Assembly: GCA_018268895.1 (NCBI GenBank)
Contig: JAFDVP010000007.1
Location: 930,001-994,000 of the forward strand
Reading direction: 5' to 3'
Source of the DNA: Acidobacteriota bacterium
GTDB lineage: Bacteria > Acidobacteriota > Terriglobia > Terriglobales > Acidobacteriaceae
Length of the DNA: 64,000 nucleotides
In this document: positions 46,032 to 53,877 of the stretch, one piece after another
Numbering within the stretch: the first letter of the stretch is position 1
Layout of the letters: each line of letters begins with the position of its first letter
Translations under genes and position numbers: made by a program
The notes under the pieces: model-generated
Told to the model about the DNA's origin: nothing
The model's input: only the letters and a program-made list of their open reading frames with translations
Database searches by the model: none

Positions 46032-46502
46032 ATGTCCCCCTCCAAATCAAAGACGAAACCAGGCGCTCTACCCCTGGCATCTGCCAGGGTAGAGATCGCT
46101 GCAACGCCTGCGCCCGTGCAGACTTCCGCGCCAGCCGCTCCGCCAACGGATCAAACAGCAACAACGGTCCCGCCAGCCCTTGCAACGCCCGATGCGATCG
46201 CAACCTATCAGGCCCTCTACGACACGCTTGGCCGCGCATATTGGGAGGCATCGGACCTGCAATCAAAGGACACCGTTCAGGGGGCCCGCGATGCCATCTA
46301 CGACATACTGACCGACCTGAACATTGCGAAGCTCCAGGCGAACACCGCCCTGTATCTCGCGCTCATTCCCAAAATCAAGCACTCCAACGAAGCCCTGAAA
46401 AAAATTCAGGGCGACATCAACAACATCACCAGAAATGTCACGACGGCCGCCAGCGTCATCTCGGCAATTACGAAGGTGCTGAACATAGCGGCCATGTTCT
46501 AA
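46032..46502 (+). CDS. Helical protein of unknown function, coupled to the lipoprotein
   Basis: A 156-residue protein with GGAG ribosome site. The first 50 residues are Pro/Ala/Thr-rich and without a clear signal peptide. The rest is helical (AIATYQALYDTLGRAYWEAS, then DTVQGARDAIYDILTDLNIA, HSNEALKKIQGDINNITRNV and a hydrophobic end TTAASVISAITKVLNIAAMF). It follows the lipoprotein gene by 14 bases. Both are rich in helices, so a shared complex at the envelope is possible. No family recognised. Confidence 0.62.
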   Translation: MSPSKSKTKPGALPLASARVEIAATPAPVQTSAPAAPPTDQTATTVPPALATPDAIATYQALYDTLGRAYWEASDLQSKDTVQGARDAIYDILTDLNIAKLQANTALYLALIPKIKHSNEALKKIQGDINNITRNVTTAASVISAITKVLNIAAMF

Positions 46503-46614
46503 GGACGGGTTGTAAAAGTTTTATCAACTTCCAGGTTTCTCGCTGGACGCAACTCGTTGTATCGAGTATGTTTTTGAATCGAGAAATCTTCTTAAATCTG
46601 CAGGAGGATAGTTT

Positions 46615-47280
46615 ATGGCTCGTTTCGCTGGCCCGCGATTTGCAGTTGCCTTACTTACCCTGACCTTGTCTGTCGGCGCTCCCGCCGCCTTCGCACAGCA
46701 ACCCGATCCGACATGGTCGCAGGAGGACACGACACGCATCGTCCACGATGTTCAGAAGAAGCTGGGCGGACTGGTCAACTACTCCGTCTTCGACTGGATC
46801 ACCTTCGGCGTGCACGGAAAAACCCTCGTGCTGAAGGGCTATGCCTCGCGCCCGACGCTTAAGGACGATGCTGCCAATGCCGTTAAAAATATCGCGGGTG
46901 TCGCAAAGGTCGAGAACGAGATTCAGGTGCTGCCTCTGTCCAACTTCGACGATCGCATTCGCGCCTCGGTCTACAACCGCATCTATACGCAGGCAGCGCT
47001 GCGCAAATACAACGCGAATCAGGGTTCGCTCGCGCGCGCGCTGGGGCCGGGCGGACGCAGCTTCGGCATGATGGCCGGCGGCATTACGCAGAATCCTCCC
47101 ATCGGTTATCACGCCATCCACATCATCGTGAACAACGGCCACGTCACCCTCTATGGAGTCGTCCTCAACCAGAGTGATGCGTCGATCGCATACATCCAGG
47201 CCAATGGGGCGCCGGGCGTCTTTGGCGTCGACAACGACCTCGTCGTCCAGGGTTCCACTCCCGGCAGCGCACCAAAATAG
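46615..47280 (+). CDS. BON-domain secreted protein
   Basis: A 221-residue exported protein with an excellent AGGAGG ribosome site. Signal peptide MARFAGPRFAVALLTLTLSV, cleavage near AFAQ. Two BON-like units: VHDVQKKLGGLVNYSVFDWI, then LVLKGYASRPTLKDDAANAV and VKNIAGVAKVENEIQVLPLS (about 40-110), and a second less complete one, IHIIVNNGHVTLYGVVLNQS, near 165. BON domains (OsmY-like) are periplasmic and are thought to bind membranes or stabilise the envelope under osmotic stress. It ends eight bases before the convergent ADOP permease stop. Confidence 0.85.
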   Translation: MARFAGPRFAVALLTLTLSVGAPAAFAQQPDPTWSQEDTTRIVHDVQKKLGGLVNYSVFDWITFGVHGKTLVLKGYASRPTLKDDAANAVKNIAGVAKVENEIQVLPLSNFDDRIRASVYNRIYTQAALRKYNANQGSLARALGPGGRSFGMMAGGITQNPPIGYHAIHIIVNNGHVTLYGVVLNQSDASIAYIQANGAPGVFGVDNDLVVQGSTPGSAPK

Positions 47281-47287
47281 GACCCAC

Positions 47288-49951
47288 TCACTCTGTCCGC
47301 AGCGCCTGCATCGGGTCAACGCTTGAGGCCCGCCATGCTGGCGCTGCGCATGCAAGCGCAGCCACCGCCAGCAGCAGAGCAGCCATCACGGCAAAGACCA
47401 TCGGGTCCAGGGGCTTTGTCTGGTACAGCAGCGAACGGATCACATACCCGACCCCAACGCCTCCGCCGATCCCCACAACAAGTCCAAGCACCACGGGCCG
47501 CAGCCCATCGCGCAGCACCAGACCAAGCACCTGTCCTCGCTGCGCTCCAAGCGCAATGCGGATGCCAATCTCAGGGATCCGCTGCGTAACGACATACGAC
47601 AGAACTCCGTACAATCCCACACCGGCCAGCAGCAGCGAGAGCCCCGCAAAGATCAGCACCAGCGATGCGGAGAGGCTCTGGTTCACCGTCGACTCGCCAA
47701 TGATCTGCGGGATCGTCAGCACATCGACAACCGGCAACTGGGGATCGAGCGCAGCAATCTCCTTCTGGACAGGAATTGCGTAGCTCAATGGGTCGCCGGA
47801 GGTGCGAACAACCAGCGTCGCTCTGTAGCCCGTGTCTCCAGAAAGCACCGGAAAATACGCCGTGGCCTTGGTCCGCTGCCCCACACGCCACAACGTGTCG
47901 CCAACAACGCCGACAATCTCGTAGGTCCGCTTCTTATTCGTAATGTCCGTGCCGAACACGATCGTGCGTCCAATCACGTTCTCGCCCGGATAGTACCGTT
48001 TCGCCAGCTCCTGCGTGATGACGACCTTCTTGGATTGATCGAGCCGGTCATGTTCGTTGAAGACCCTTCCCGCAACCAGCGGGATTCCAAGCGTAGAAAA
48101 GTAGCCTGGATCGGCATATCGGATCATCGCATCGGGTTGTTTATTCGACTCGTAGTTCGGCCGCTCCGGAATGATAAAGACCTGGTCGCCGTCATATCCC
48201 CCACCCGGCACCGTCGAGCCCAGCCCCGCCGACTGCACACCAGGAATGCGCCTCACCCGCTCCAGAAGCGACTGAGAGAACGCCACGCTCTGCTCCGGCT
48301 TGGTATAGATCTCTTTGGGCAGGTTGTATCGCAGTGTCAGTAGATGATCGCCCGAGATACCCAGGTCCGTCGTGCGCAACTGAACAAAGCTCTTCAGCAA
48401 CAACCCCGCTGAGAGCAGCAGCACGACCGTCAGCGCGATCTCGACGCTCAGCAGCGTCTTGCGCAGCCGCGCCCGCGACAGACCCACTCCAGCGCCGCGC
48501 GAAGAATCTTTCAGCCCCTCCAAAACTCCTCGCTGCGTCGAAGACAGCGCTGGCAGCAAGCCTGCCAGAATCGCAGTCAGGCCCACGATGCCAAACGTGA
48601 ACAGGACGATCGTCAGATCGACGTGAATGGCCGAGGCACGAGGCAGGCCGTGCCAGTGCGCCTTCAGCCATGAAGTGCCCGCCAGCGCCAGTAAGAGGCC
48701 GATGACCCCTCCACACCCGCACAGAATCACCGTCTCCGTCATCTGCTCGCGCAGCAAGGCAAAACGGCCCGCCCCAAGAGCGCCACGGATCGCCATCTCC
48801 TTCTGCCTCGCCGCTCCGCGCGCAACAAGCAGGTTCGATACATTCAGGCATCCGATCAGCAGCATGCACGCCACCGCAGACATCATCATCAGCAGCGGCG
48901 TCTTCACATCCTGCACCACATCGTCGATCATCGGGCGCGACATGGCATCCTCTGCCACCGGGCTCCCCGCATACTGCATGTGCATCCGATACTGCAGCGC
49001 GCTCACCTCATCCGTAGCCGTCTTCAAACTCACGCCGGGCTTCATGCGCGCGACGACATACGGATAATGGTTGTCGTGCTCATGCAGGCGCTCGAATGTC
49101 TCTCCGTCCGAGTAAGGGACCCACACCTGCGTTCGCGCATCGGGATATGCAAACCACTCCGGCAGCACACCAACCACCGTGTAAGGCCTTGCGGCCATCC
49201 GGATCGTCTTTCCGATAATCGCGGGATCGCCGCCGAAGCGCCTCTGAAAAAAGCTCCACGTCAGGATGGCGACATGGTGATCGCCCACCTGGTCTTCGTC
49301 TTCACGAAAGTTCCGCCCAAGCGCGGGCGACACTCCCAGCAAAGGAAACAGATTCCACGTCCCCTTCTGTGCCGCCACCAGCTCTGGCATCTCGCCATGA
49401 TCTCCCGTCACCGCTAAGCCTGAGTAGTGGTACGAAGCCATATCCGCGAACCCATGCGTCTGCTCGTGCCACTCATAAAAATCACCAGGAGCAACAGGGT
49501 TGTATGGATTGCCCGATGTATTCGCACGCCAGTGCTCATACACCATCACCAGCTTGTCAGGATCATGGAACGGCAGCGGCTCCAGCAGCACGGAGCGCAC
49601 AACCGTGAACAAACATGTCGTCGCTCCAATGCACAACGCCATCACCGTTATCGCCGTGATCGTGAATCCCGGCGACCGCATCAACGCACGTGTGCCAAAT
49701 CGTAGATCGCGCCCTAGCGTCTCCAGCCAGCCCCAGCTCCATCCGCGTCGTGCCTCGTCGCGCAGCAACGCCGGGTTGCCGAACTGCCTCATGGCCGCGC
49801 GCCCCGCTTCCTCAGGCGACACCCCGCGAGCAATACGATCCGCGATCTCCTGCTCCATGTGGAAGCGCATCTCTTCATCGAGCCGTGCCGTCTCACTGCC
49901 ACGACGGAAGAGCGTCGACAACGCCTTCTGCAACCTGTCCATCCAACGCAT
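47288..49951 (-). CDS. ADOP-type ABC transporter permease (MacB/FtsX-like)
   Basis: An 887-residue permease typical of acidobacteria. The N-terminus (MDRLQKALSTLFRRG, then LDEEMRFHMEQEIADRIARG and AGRAAMRQFGN) is the ADOP-specific cytoplasmic part. It is followed by MacB_PCD/FtsX modules in two copies: a helix at TITAITVMALCIGATTCLFT, a large periplasmic region, helices in the middle (VACMLLIGCLNVSNLLVARG) and a second set at the end (SLSASLVLIFAGLSLLLAGV). No ATPase domain is fused, so a partner lies elsewhere. GGAGG precedes the start. PadR is encoded 24 bases upstream, in the same operon. Confidence 0.9.
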   Translation of the reverse strand: MRWMDRLQKALSTLFRRGSETARLDEEMRFHMEQEIADRIARGVSPEEAGRAAMRQFGNPALLRDEARRGWSWGWLETLGRDLRFGTRALMRSPGFTITAITVMALCIGATTCLFTVVRSVLLEPLPFHDPDKLVMVYEHWRANTSGNPYNPVAPGDFYEWHEQTHGFADMASYHYSGLAVTGDHGEMPELVAAQKGTWNLFPLLGVSPALGRNFREDEDQVGDHHVAILTWSFFQRRFGGDPAIIGKTIRMAARPYTVVGVLPEWFAYPDARTQVWVPYSDGETFERLHEHDNHYPYVVARMKPGVSLKTATDEVSALQYRMHMQYAGSPVAEDAMSRPMIDDVVQDVKTPLLMMMSAVACMLLIGCLNVSNLLVARGAARQKEMAIRGALGAGRFALLREQMTETVILCGCGGVIGLLLALAGTSWLKAHWHGLPRASAIHVDLTIVLFTFGIVGLTAILAGLLPALSSTQRGVLEGLKDSSRGAGVGLSRARLRKTLLSVEIALTVVLLLSAGLLLKSFVQLRTTDLGISGDHLLTLRYNLPKEIYTKPEQSVAFSQSLLERVRRIPGVQSAGLGSTVPGGGYDGDQVFIIPERPNYESNKQPDAMIRYADPGYFSTLGIPLVAGRVFNEHDRLDQSKKVVITQELAKRYYPGENVIGRTIVFGTDITNKKRTYEIVGVVGDTLWRVGQRTKATAYFPVLSGDTGYRATLVVRTSGDPLSYAIPVQKEIAALDPQLPVVDVLTIPQIIGESTVNQSLSASLVLIFAGLSLLLAGVGLYGVLSYVVTQRIPEIGIRIALGAQRGQVLGLVLRDGLRPVVLGLVVGIGGGVGVGYVIRSLLYQTKPLDPMVFAVMAALLLAVAALACAAPAWRASSVDPMQALRTE

Positions 49952-49975
49952 CGCGAAACCTCCGTTTGCCTCGCG

Positions 49976-50302
49976 CTAACTCTCCACAACCAGATCGATC
50001 GCCGCCGAGAGTCGCGTCCACATCTCGCGCTCCTTCTCAAGCTGCGCGCGCCCCGCCGCCGTCAGCGAGTAGAAGCGCGCCTGCCGTCCCGTCTCCGTCT
50101 CGCCCCACTTCGAGCGAATCCAGCCCTGCTGTTCCAGCCGCTGCAACGCCGGATACAGCGAGCCCTGCTGCACCTGCAGCACATCGTTTGAGATCTGCTC
50201 GATCCTTTTCGCAATCGCCCAGCCATGCTTCGGCTCCAGCGAGATCGTCTTGAGGATCAGCAGACCCAGCGTTCCCTGCACAAGATCGTTTGGTCGTCCC
50301 AT
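49976..50302 (-). CDS. PadR-family transcriptional regulator
   Basis: A 108-residue winged-helix regulator: DLVQGTLGLLILKTISLEPK, then HGWAIAKRIEQIS, LQVQQGSLYPALQRLEQQGW and IRSKWGETETGRQARFYSLT, followed by a short dimerisation helix. PadR proteins usually repress their own operon and release DNA on binding a small molecule. It is the first gene of the PadR-ADOP pair, a standard acidobacterial arrangement. The palindrome at 50307-50339, five bases before the ATG, is the obvious binding site and suggests autorepression. No ribosome site separates operator and start. Confidence 0.93.
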   Translation of the reverse strand: MGRPNDLVQGTLGLLILKTISLEPKHGWAIAKRIEQISNDVLQVQQGSLYPALQRLEQQGWIRSKWGETETGRQARFYSLTAAGRAQLEKEREMWTRLSAAIDLVVES

Positions 50303-50306
50303 ACTA

Positions 50307-50339
50307 TGACTATCTACATAAATGTTGTGTAGATAGTCA
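50307..50339. promoter_or_regulatory. Probable PadR operator overlapping the promoter
   Basis: A perfect 12-bp inverted repeat, TGACTATCTACA / TGTAGATAGTCA, around a 9-base AT-rich centre. Read on the minus strand it starts TTGACT, a good -35 element, and the palindrome ends five bases before the padR ATG. A bound PadR would block both promoter and start region. Confidence 0.8.
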
Positions 50340-50400
50340 AGGCATCAATACGCGGGACGTCACAAATCAGTTCCACAGAATCTTGCAGGGGATCTCTTCC

Positions 50401-51225
50401 TTACAGATTGAACAGTTCGCGCAGCCGCTTGGTCTGCGCCCGGCTCACCGGGATCTCGGTCTTCTTCGGGTCGTCCATCCTGATCTGGTAGCTGGACTTA
50501 AACCACGGCACCACCTCGCGGATGTGCTGAATGTTCACCAGGTACGAGCGATGCGCCCGCCAGAACATCTCCGCATCGAGCTGGCTTTGCAGTTCCTCGA
50601 TCGTGCGGCAGTTCGAGTGGCCCTCCACCGCCGGCGTCACCACCGTGATCGTTCCTTCTTCAATGGAGGCGAAGCATATCTCTTTCTGGTCCACCAGCAG
50701 CAGGCGGTTCTGCGCCCGCACTACCACCTTGCCTGTCGTCGCCTTTGCCGCCGGAGCCTGCGTCTGTTCTTCCACCAGCTTCAACAAAGCGTCGAGTTTG
50801 GCCGTCGCCTCATTCACTGAGGCCCCCGTTACCGGCGACAGCGCCTCGCCCTGCGACACAAGCCTCGCCTGCGCCTTCTCGATCGTCTGCATCACCCGTT
50901 TGCGGTCGAACGGCTTCAGCAGATAGTCGACGGCGTTCACCTCAAAGGCACGCACAGCGTACTGGTTGAATGCGGTCGCGAAGACCACCTGCGGCATGGG
51001 GACCTTGCGGTCAAGCAGCTTCTTCAGCACACCGAAGCCATCCAGCCCGGGCATCTGCACATCGAGAAAGACCACGTCGGGCCTGTGCGTCCGGATCAGG
51101 TCGACGGCCTCAATCCCGTTTGTTCCCTGGGCAAGCACCTCGACCCCGCCGGCATGCTCCAGAAGATACTGCAACTCCTGCCGTGCCAGTGGTTCGTCGT
51201 CGATGATCAGTGCTGTAAGTGACAT
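50401..51225 (-). CDS. LytTR-family response regulator
   Basis: A 274-residue two-domain regulator. The receiver domain (1-120) has the acidic pair in LIIDDEPLAR, phospho-acceptor Asp55 in VVFLDVQMPGLDG, the switch Thr region in VVFATAFNQYAVRAF and Lys in DYLLKPFDRKRV. A linker of about 40 residues leads to the LytTR DNA-binding domain (VVRAQNRLLLVDQKEICFAS, MFWRAHRSYLVNIQHIREVV). LytTR regulators bind tandem imperfect repeats upstream of targets. No histidine kinase lies beside it. It is encoded after the ECF sigma cluster, but 84 bases away. Confidence 0.93.
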   Translation of the reverse strand: MSLTALIIDDEPLARQELQYLLEHAGGVEVLAQGTNGIEAVDLIRTHRPDVVFLDVQMPGLDGFGVLKKLLDRKVPMPQVVFATAFNQYAVRAFEVNAVDYLLKPFDRKRVMQTIEKAQARLVSQGEALSPVTGASVNEATAKLDALLKLVEEQTQAPAAKATTGKVVVRAQNRLLLVDQKEICFASIEEGTITVVTPAVEGHSNCRTIEELQSQLDAEMFWRAHRSYLVNIQHIREVVPWFKSSYQIRMDDPKKTEIPVSRAQTKRLRELFNL

Positions 51226-51309
51226 CGGGAAGAGTGTTCAGTTATCCGTTCTCAGTTCTCAGAGGTTCTGGTTAACTGACAACGGAGAACCGACAACGAA
51301 CAACCGCTT

Positions 51310-51861
51310 CTAGTCACTATACGCCCGCAGACGCGCGGGAGCATTGTCCTCGGCCAGGTCGTGGCCGCACTGCGTGCAGTAGACATCGGTGATCTGTACG
51401 CCGCGGTAGCAGCGTCCACACACCGGAGCCATCTGGAACTGGCACTGCGGGCAGAAGTGGCAGCTTGAAGGAACCTCGGTTCTGCAATGAGGGCATGGAC
51501 GCAGCAGAGGCTGCCGCAGCAGGAAGTACACCACAGCGCCGATACCACCTGGCATCAGCACCACGATCAGCATCCACAGCGCCGCCGGCATTCTGCGACG
51601 CTTCACATCGCGGCTTACATATCCAACCAGAAGAACATAGCTGGCAAAGGCCGTTCCCCACGAGTAGCTCATCAGCAACCGCATGGGAAGCATCTCGTGT
51701 CTGTGGTGAGGCATGACTCCATGGAACAGATACTGCACCGACACGAAGACGACGATGGCAAGCACCACCGACCACGCCGGAATCAGGCTCAGCTGGTCTT
51801 CACCATCGGCCTGGTCGCGGCGCGCCTCGCCGCGATCGTTCTGTGACCAGGGCAGATTCAT
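51310..51861 (-). CDS. Zinc-ribbon membrane protein
   Basis: A 183-residue protein. Three helices in the N-terminal 110 residues (LSLIPAWSVVLAIVVFVSVQ, LLMSYSWGTAFASYVLLVGY, ALWMLIVVLMPGGIGAVVYF) are followed by two zinc ribbons (CPHCRTEVPSSCHFCPQC, CGRCYRGVQITDVYCTQCGH). Such proteins are widespread in acidobacteria. The role is unknown; the ribbons are probably cytoplasmic. Its start overlaps the stop of the preceding gene (ATGA), so it is the third gene of a coupled sigma-membrane-ribbon operon. The 84 bases between it and the LytTR gene contain a loose GAGAACC/GGTTCTC inverted motif. Confidence 0.85.
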   Translation of the reverse strand: MNLPWSQNDRGEARRDQADGEDQLSLIPAWSVVLAIVVFVSVQYLFHGVMPHHRHEMLPMRLLMSYSWGTAFASYVLLVGYVSRDVKRRRMPAALWMLIVVLMPGGIGAVVYFLLRQPLLRPCPHCRTEVPSSCHFCPQCQFQMAPVCGRCYRGVQITDVYCTQCGHDLAEDNAPARLRAYSD

Positions 51862-52253
51862 CTCGCCATCTCACCTCCGGAGCGGCGGCCGCGCATCCGA
51901 GTGAACCACACCATGCCCAGCAACACTCCCGAGACCGGTAGAAACCAGAGCAACAGAATGAGGAACTGATAGCTCGAGTCGACAATGCCGGTAGGCGTCA
52001 GATCATATCCATCGAGAAGGCTCCACACTGCCGTCACCAGGATCAGCAACATCGCCGCGCTGATCGTCAGCGGCAGCATCAGGCTGCGGATGCGGCTCCG
52101 GCGCGACGACATCTGATGGGCACGCTCGCGCACCACCCGGTGCGTGCGGTTCACTATCGTGGCATGCGCCGACACATTCATCGACCCCAGGTCCAGGTCG
52201 AGTGGAATCCTCATCCGTCCTTCGAGAAGGCTCTTTTCGGAGACGTCGTTCAT
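51858..52253 (-). CDS. Small membrane protein coupled to the ECF sigma factor
   Basis: A 131-residue protein with two C-terminal helices (LMLPLTISAAMLLILVTAVW, FLILLLWFLPVSGVLLGMVW) after a charged 70-residue cytoplasmic N-terminus containing RMRIPLDLDLGSMNVSAHAT and RVVRERAHQMSSRRSRI. Its start overlaps the sigma-factor stop by four bases. Position suggests an anti-sigma factor, but no HxxxCxxC zinc-finger motif is present, so it would be an unusual one. It could instead be an envelope protein of unrelated role. Confidence 0.7.
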   Translation of the reverse strand: MNDVSEKSLLEGRMRIPLDLDLGSMNVSAHATIVNRTHRVVRERAHQMSSRRSRIRSLMLPLTISAAMLLILVTAVWSLLDGYDLTPTGIVDSSYQFLILLLWFLPVSGVLLGMVWFTRMRGRRSGGEMAR

Positions 52254-52957
52254 CCTCTTGCCTCTGCGGGACGATAACTTCTCAACTTTTCCAGCTCCGG
52301 CTTCAGCGAGGCGAGACCGCGATAGAGCCGCGACTTCACCGTCGACAAGGGAGCCCGCGTCATTGTCGCAATCTCTTCCAGCGAAAGTTCTTCATAGAAC
52401 CGCAGTACCAGTACCTCGCGGTGCGACGGCTCCAGCGTCAGCAGGACCTCGCCCACCTCCGCCGAATCTTCCCTCGTCTTGAACTGCTCCAGCGGCGACG
52501 GCCCATCGGCTGAGATCTCGAATGGGCGGTCGTCCTCGTTCTGCTCATTCATCTCGTCCAGACTTGCCATCGTGCGCTTGCGCGAAAGGTCAATCACCAG
52601 GTTGCGCGCGATCGTGAACAGCCAGGTATCGAAGCGGGCCTTGCCGTTGTACTGCGCGCCACGAGCCAGCACGCGCATCCATGTCTCCTGAAAGAGGTCT
52701 TCGGCAACGTCGCGGCGGCCCGTGAGGAACAACAGATAGCGCAGCAGGCGGTGCTGATACTGCTCGATCAGGTGGTCCAGAAGCTCGGGATCCTGGCGCT
52801 TCAGGCCACGCGCAACCGCTGCATTCTCGTCATGCGAGGTCGCGGTCTGAGCGGCTGCAAGAGTTGCGGAGGCGGCGTTCACAGAGGTAGAGACGCTAAC
52901 CCCGCCTAAAAAGTCTCTGTCCGCGCTCTTTCTCGCAAAAAAACTTCGTCCTGACAT
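52250..52957 (-). CDS. ECF-type RNA polymerase sigma factor
   Basis: A 235-residue sigma-70 family protein. A variable N-terminus of about 50 residues leads to sigma2 (LLDHLIEQYQHRLLRYLLFL, then DVAEDLFQETWMRVLARGAQ and FDTWLFTIARNLVIDLSRKR) and sigma4 (LLTLEPSHREVLVLRFYEEL, then SLEEIATMTRAPLSTVKSRL). A linker with NEQNEDDRPFEISADGPSPL lies between. It is the first gene of a three-gene overlapping cluster (sigma, membrane protein, zinc-ribbon protein). The trigger is not evident. It diverges from rlmB, sharing 107 bases of upstream DNA. Confidence 0.93.
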   Translation of the reverse strand: MSGRSFFARKSADRDFLGGVSVSTSVNAASATLAAAQTATSHDENAAVARGLKRQDPELLDHLIEQYQHRLLRYLLFLTGRRDVAEDLFQETWMRVLARGAQYNGKARFDTWLFTIARNLVIDLSRKRTMASLDEMNEQNEDDRPFEISADGPSPLEQFKTREDSAEVGEVLLTLEPSHREVLVLRFYEELSLEEIATMTRAPLSTVKSRLYRGLASLKPELEKLRSYRPAEARG

Positions 52958-53064
52958 GGAATTGCGTACCTCAAATTCCTTTTCAGCCCTGTTTGCCCGT
53001 ATGCCGTTATTTTATGGTCTCGGACACCTCCGCCGCCAGCGTTTTCAGCGGGTAAACTTGGCAG

Positions 53065-53877
53065 ATGGAAGTTCTTTACGGCCTCCACCCCGTCGAAGAG
53101 GCACTTCGCTCCGGCTCCGGACGGCTCGACCGCATTGCTCTGTCCCGAGAACGCAGCGATCGCAAGCTGGAGCAGCTTGCCTCCCTGGCCCGGGCCGCAG
53201 GCGTCCGCGTCTCGCTCGAACCCCGCGACCAGCTCACCCGGCTTGCCAAAACCGATGCGCACCAGGGCGTCGTCGCCTTCCTGCGCGAGCGCCGGTTCCT
53301 CACCCTCGAAGACCTGCTGGAGACCGGCCCCGGTCCAGCGGGACGCCGCTTCTTCCTCGCCCTCGACGGCGTTGAGGATCCCCACAACCTTGGCGCCCTT
53401 CTCCGTACTGCCGACGGCGCGGGAGTCGACGGCGTTGTCCTCCCCGAACGCCGCAGCGCGCCCATAACTGCCACCGTAGCAAAGACTTCCGCCGGAGCCT
53501 CCGAGCACGTCCGTATCGCTCGCGTCACCAACCTCGTCCGCTCGCTGGAGCAGATGAAGAAGGCCGACGTCTGGGTGGTCGGCCTCGACGAGCGTGGCAC
53601 CCCCGATTACACGGACTTCGACTTCGCCTCCACCGACTGCGTCCTCGTTCTGGGCCGGGAGGGTGCAGGGCTGCATGACCTGGTCAAGAAGACCTGCGAC
53701 CACCTGCTCCGCATCCCCATGGCCGGACAGGTCTCATCGCTGAACGTCTCGGTCGCCGGGGCTGTCGTCATGTACGAGGCCATGCGCCAGCGACGTGGCC
53801 AAAACCAGAACTCGTCCGTCCAACAAAGACCCGCCCCGAAGCCCGCGAAGAAACCTAAGGGCCTGGGCAGTATCTGA
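53065..53877 (+). CDS. rlmB: 23S rRNA (guanosine-2'-O)-methyltransferase, RlmB/TrmH family
   Basis: A 270-residue SPOUT methyltransferase. MEVLYGLHPVEEALRSG is the substrate-binding N-domain start, and AHQGVVAFLRERRFLTLEDL follows. The knotted catalytic domain has DGVEDPHNLGALLRTADGAG, LVLGREGAGLHDLV and IPMAGQVSSLNVSVAGAVVM, the three SPOUT motifs. RlmB-type enzymes use S-adenosylmethionine to methylate the 2'-O of a guanosine in 23S rRNA (G2251 in E. coli). The basic C-terminal tail is an extra. Its stop overlaps the next ATG by one base (TGATG). Confidence in RlmB over another TrmH-family target is moderate. Confidence 0.92.
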   Translation: MEVLYGLHPVEEALRSGSGRLDRIALSRERSDRKLEQLASLARAAGVRVSLEPRDQLTRLAKTDAHQGVVAFLRERRFLTLEDLLETGPGPAGRRFFLALDGVEDPHNLGALLRTADGAGVDGVVLPERRSAPITATVAKTSAGASEHVRIARVTNLVRSLEQMKKADVWVVGLDERGTPDYTDFDFASTDCVLVLGREGAGLHDLVKKTCDHLLRIPMAGQVSSLNVSVAGAVVMYEAMRQRRGQNQNSSVQQRPAPKPAKKPKGLGSI

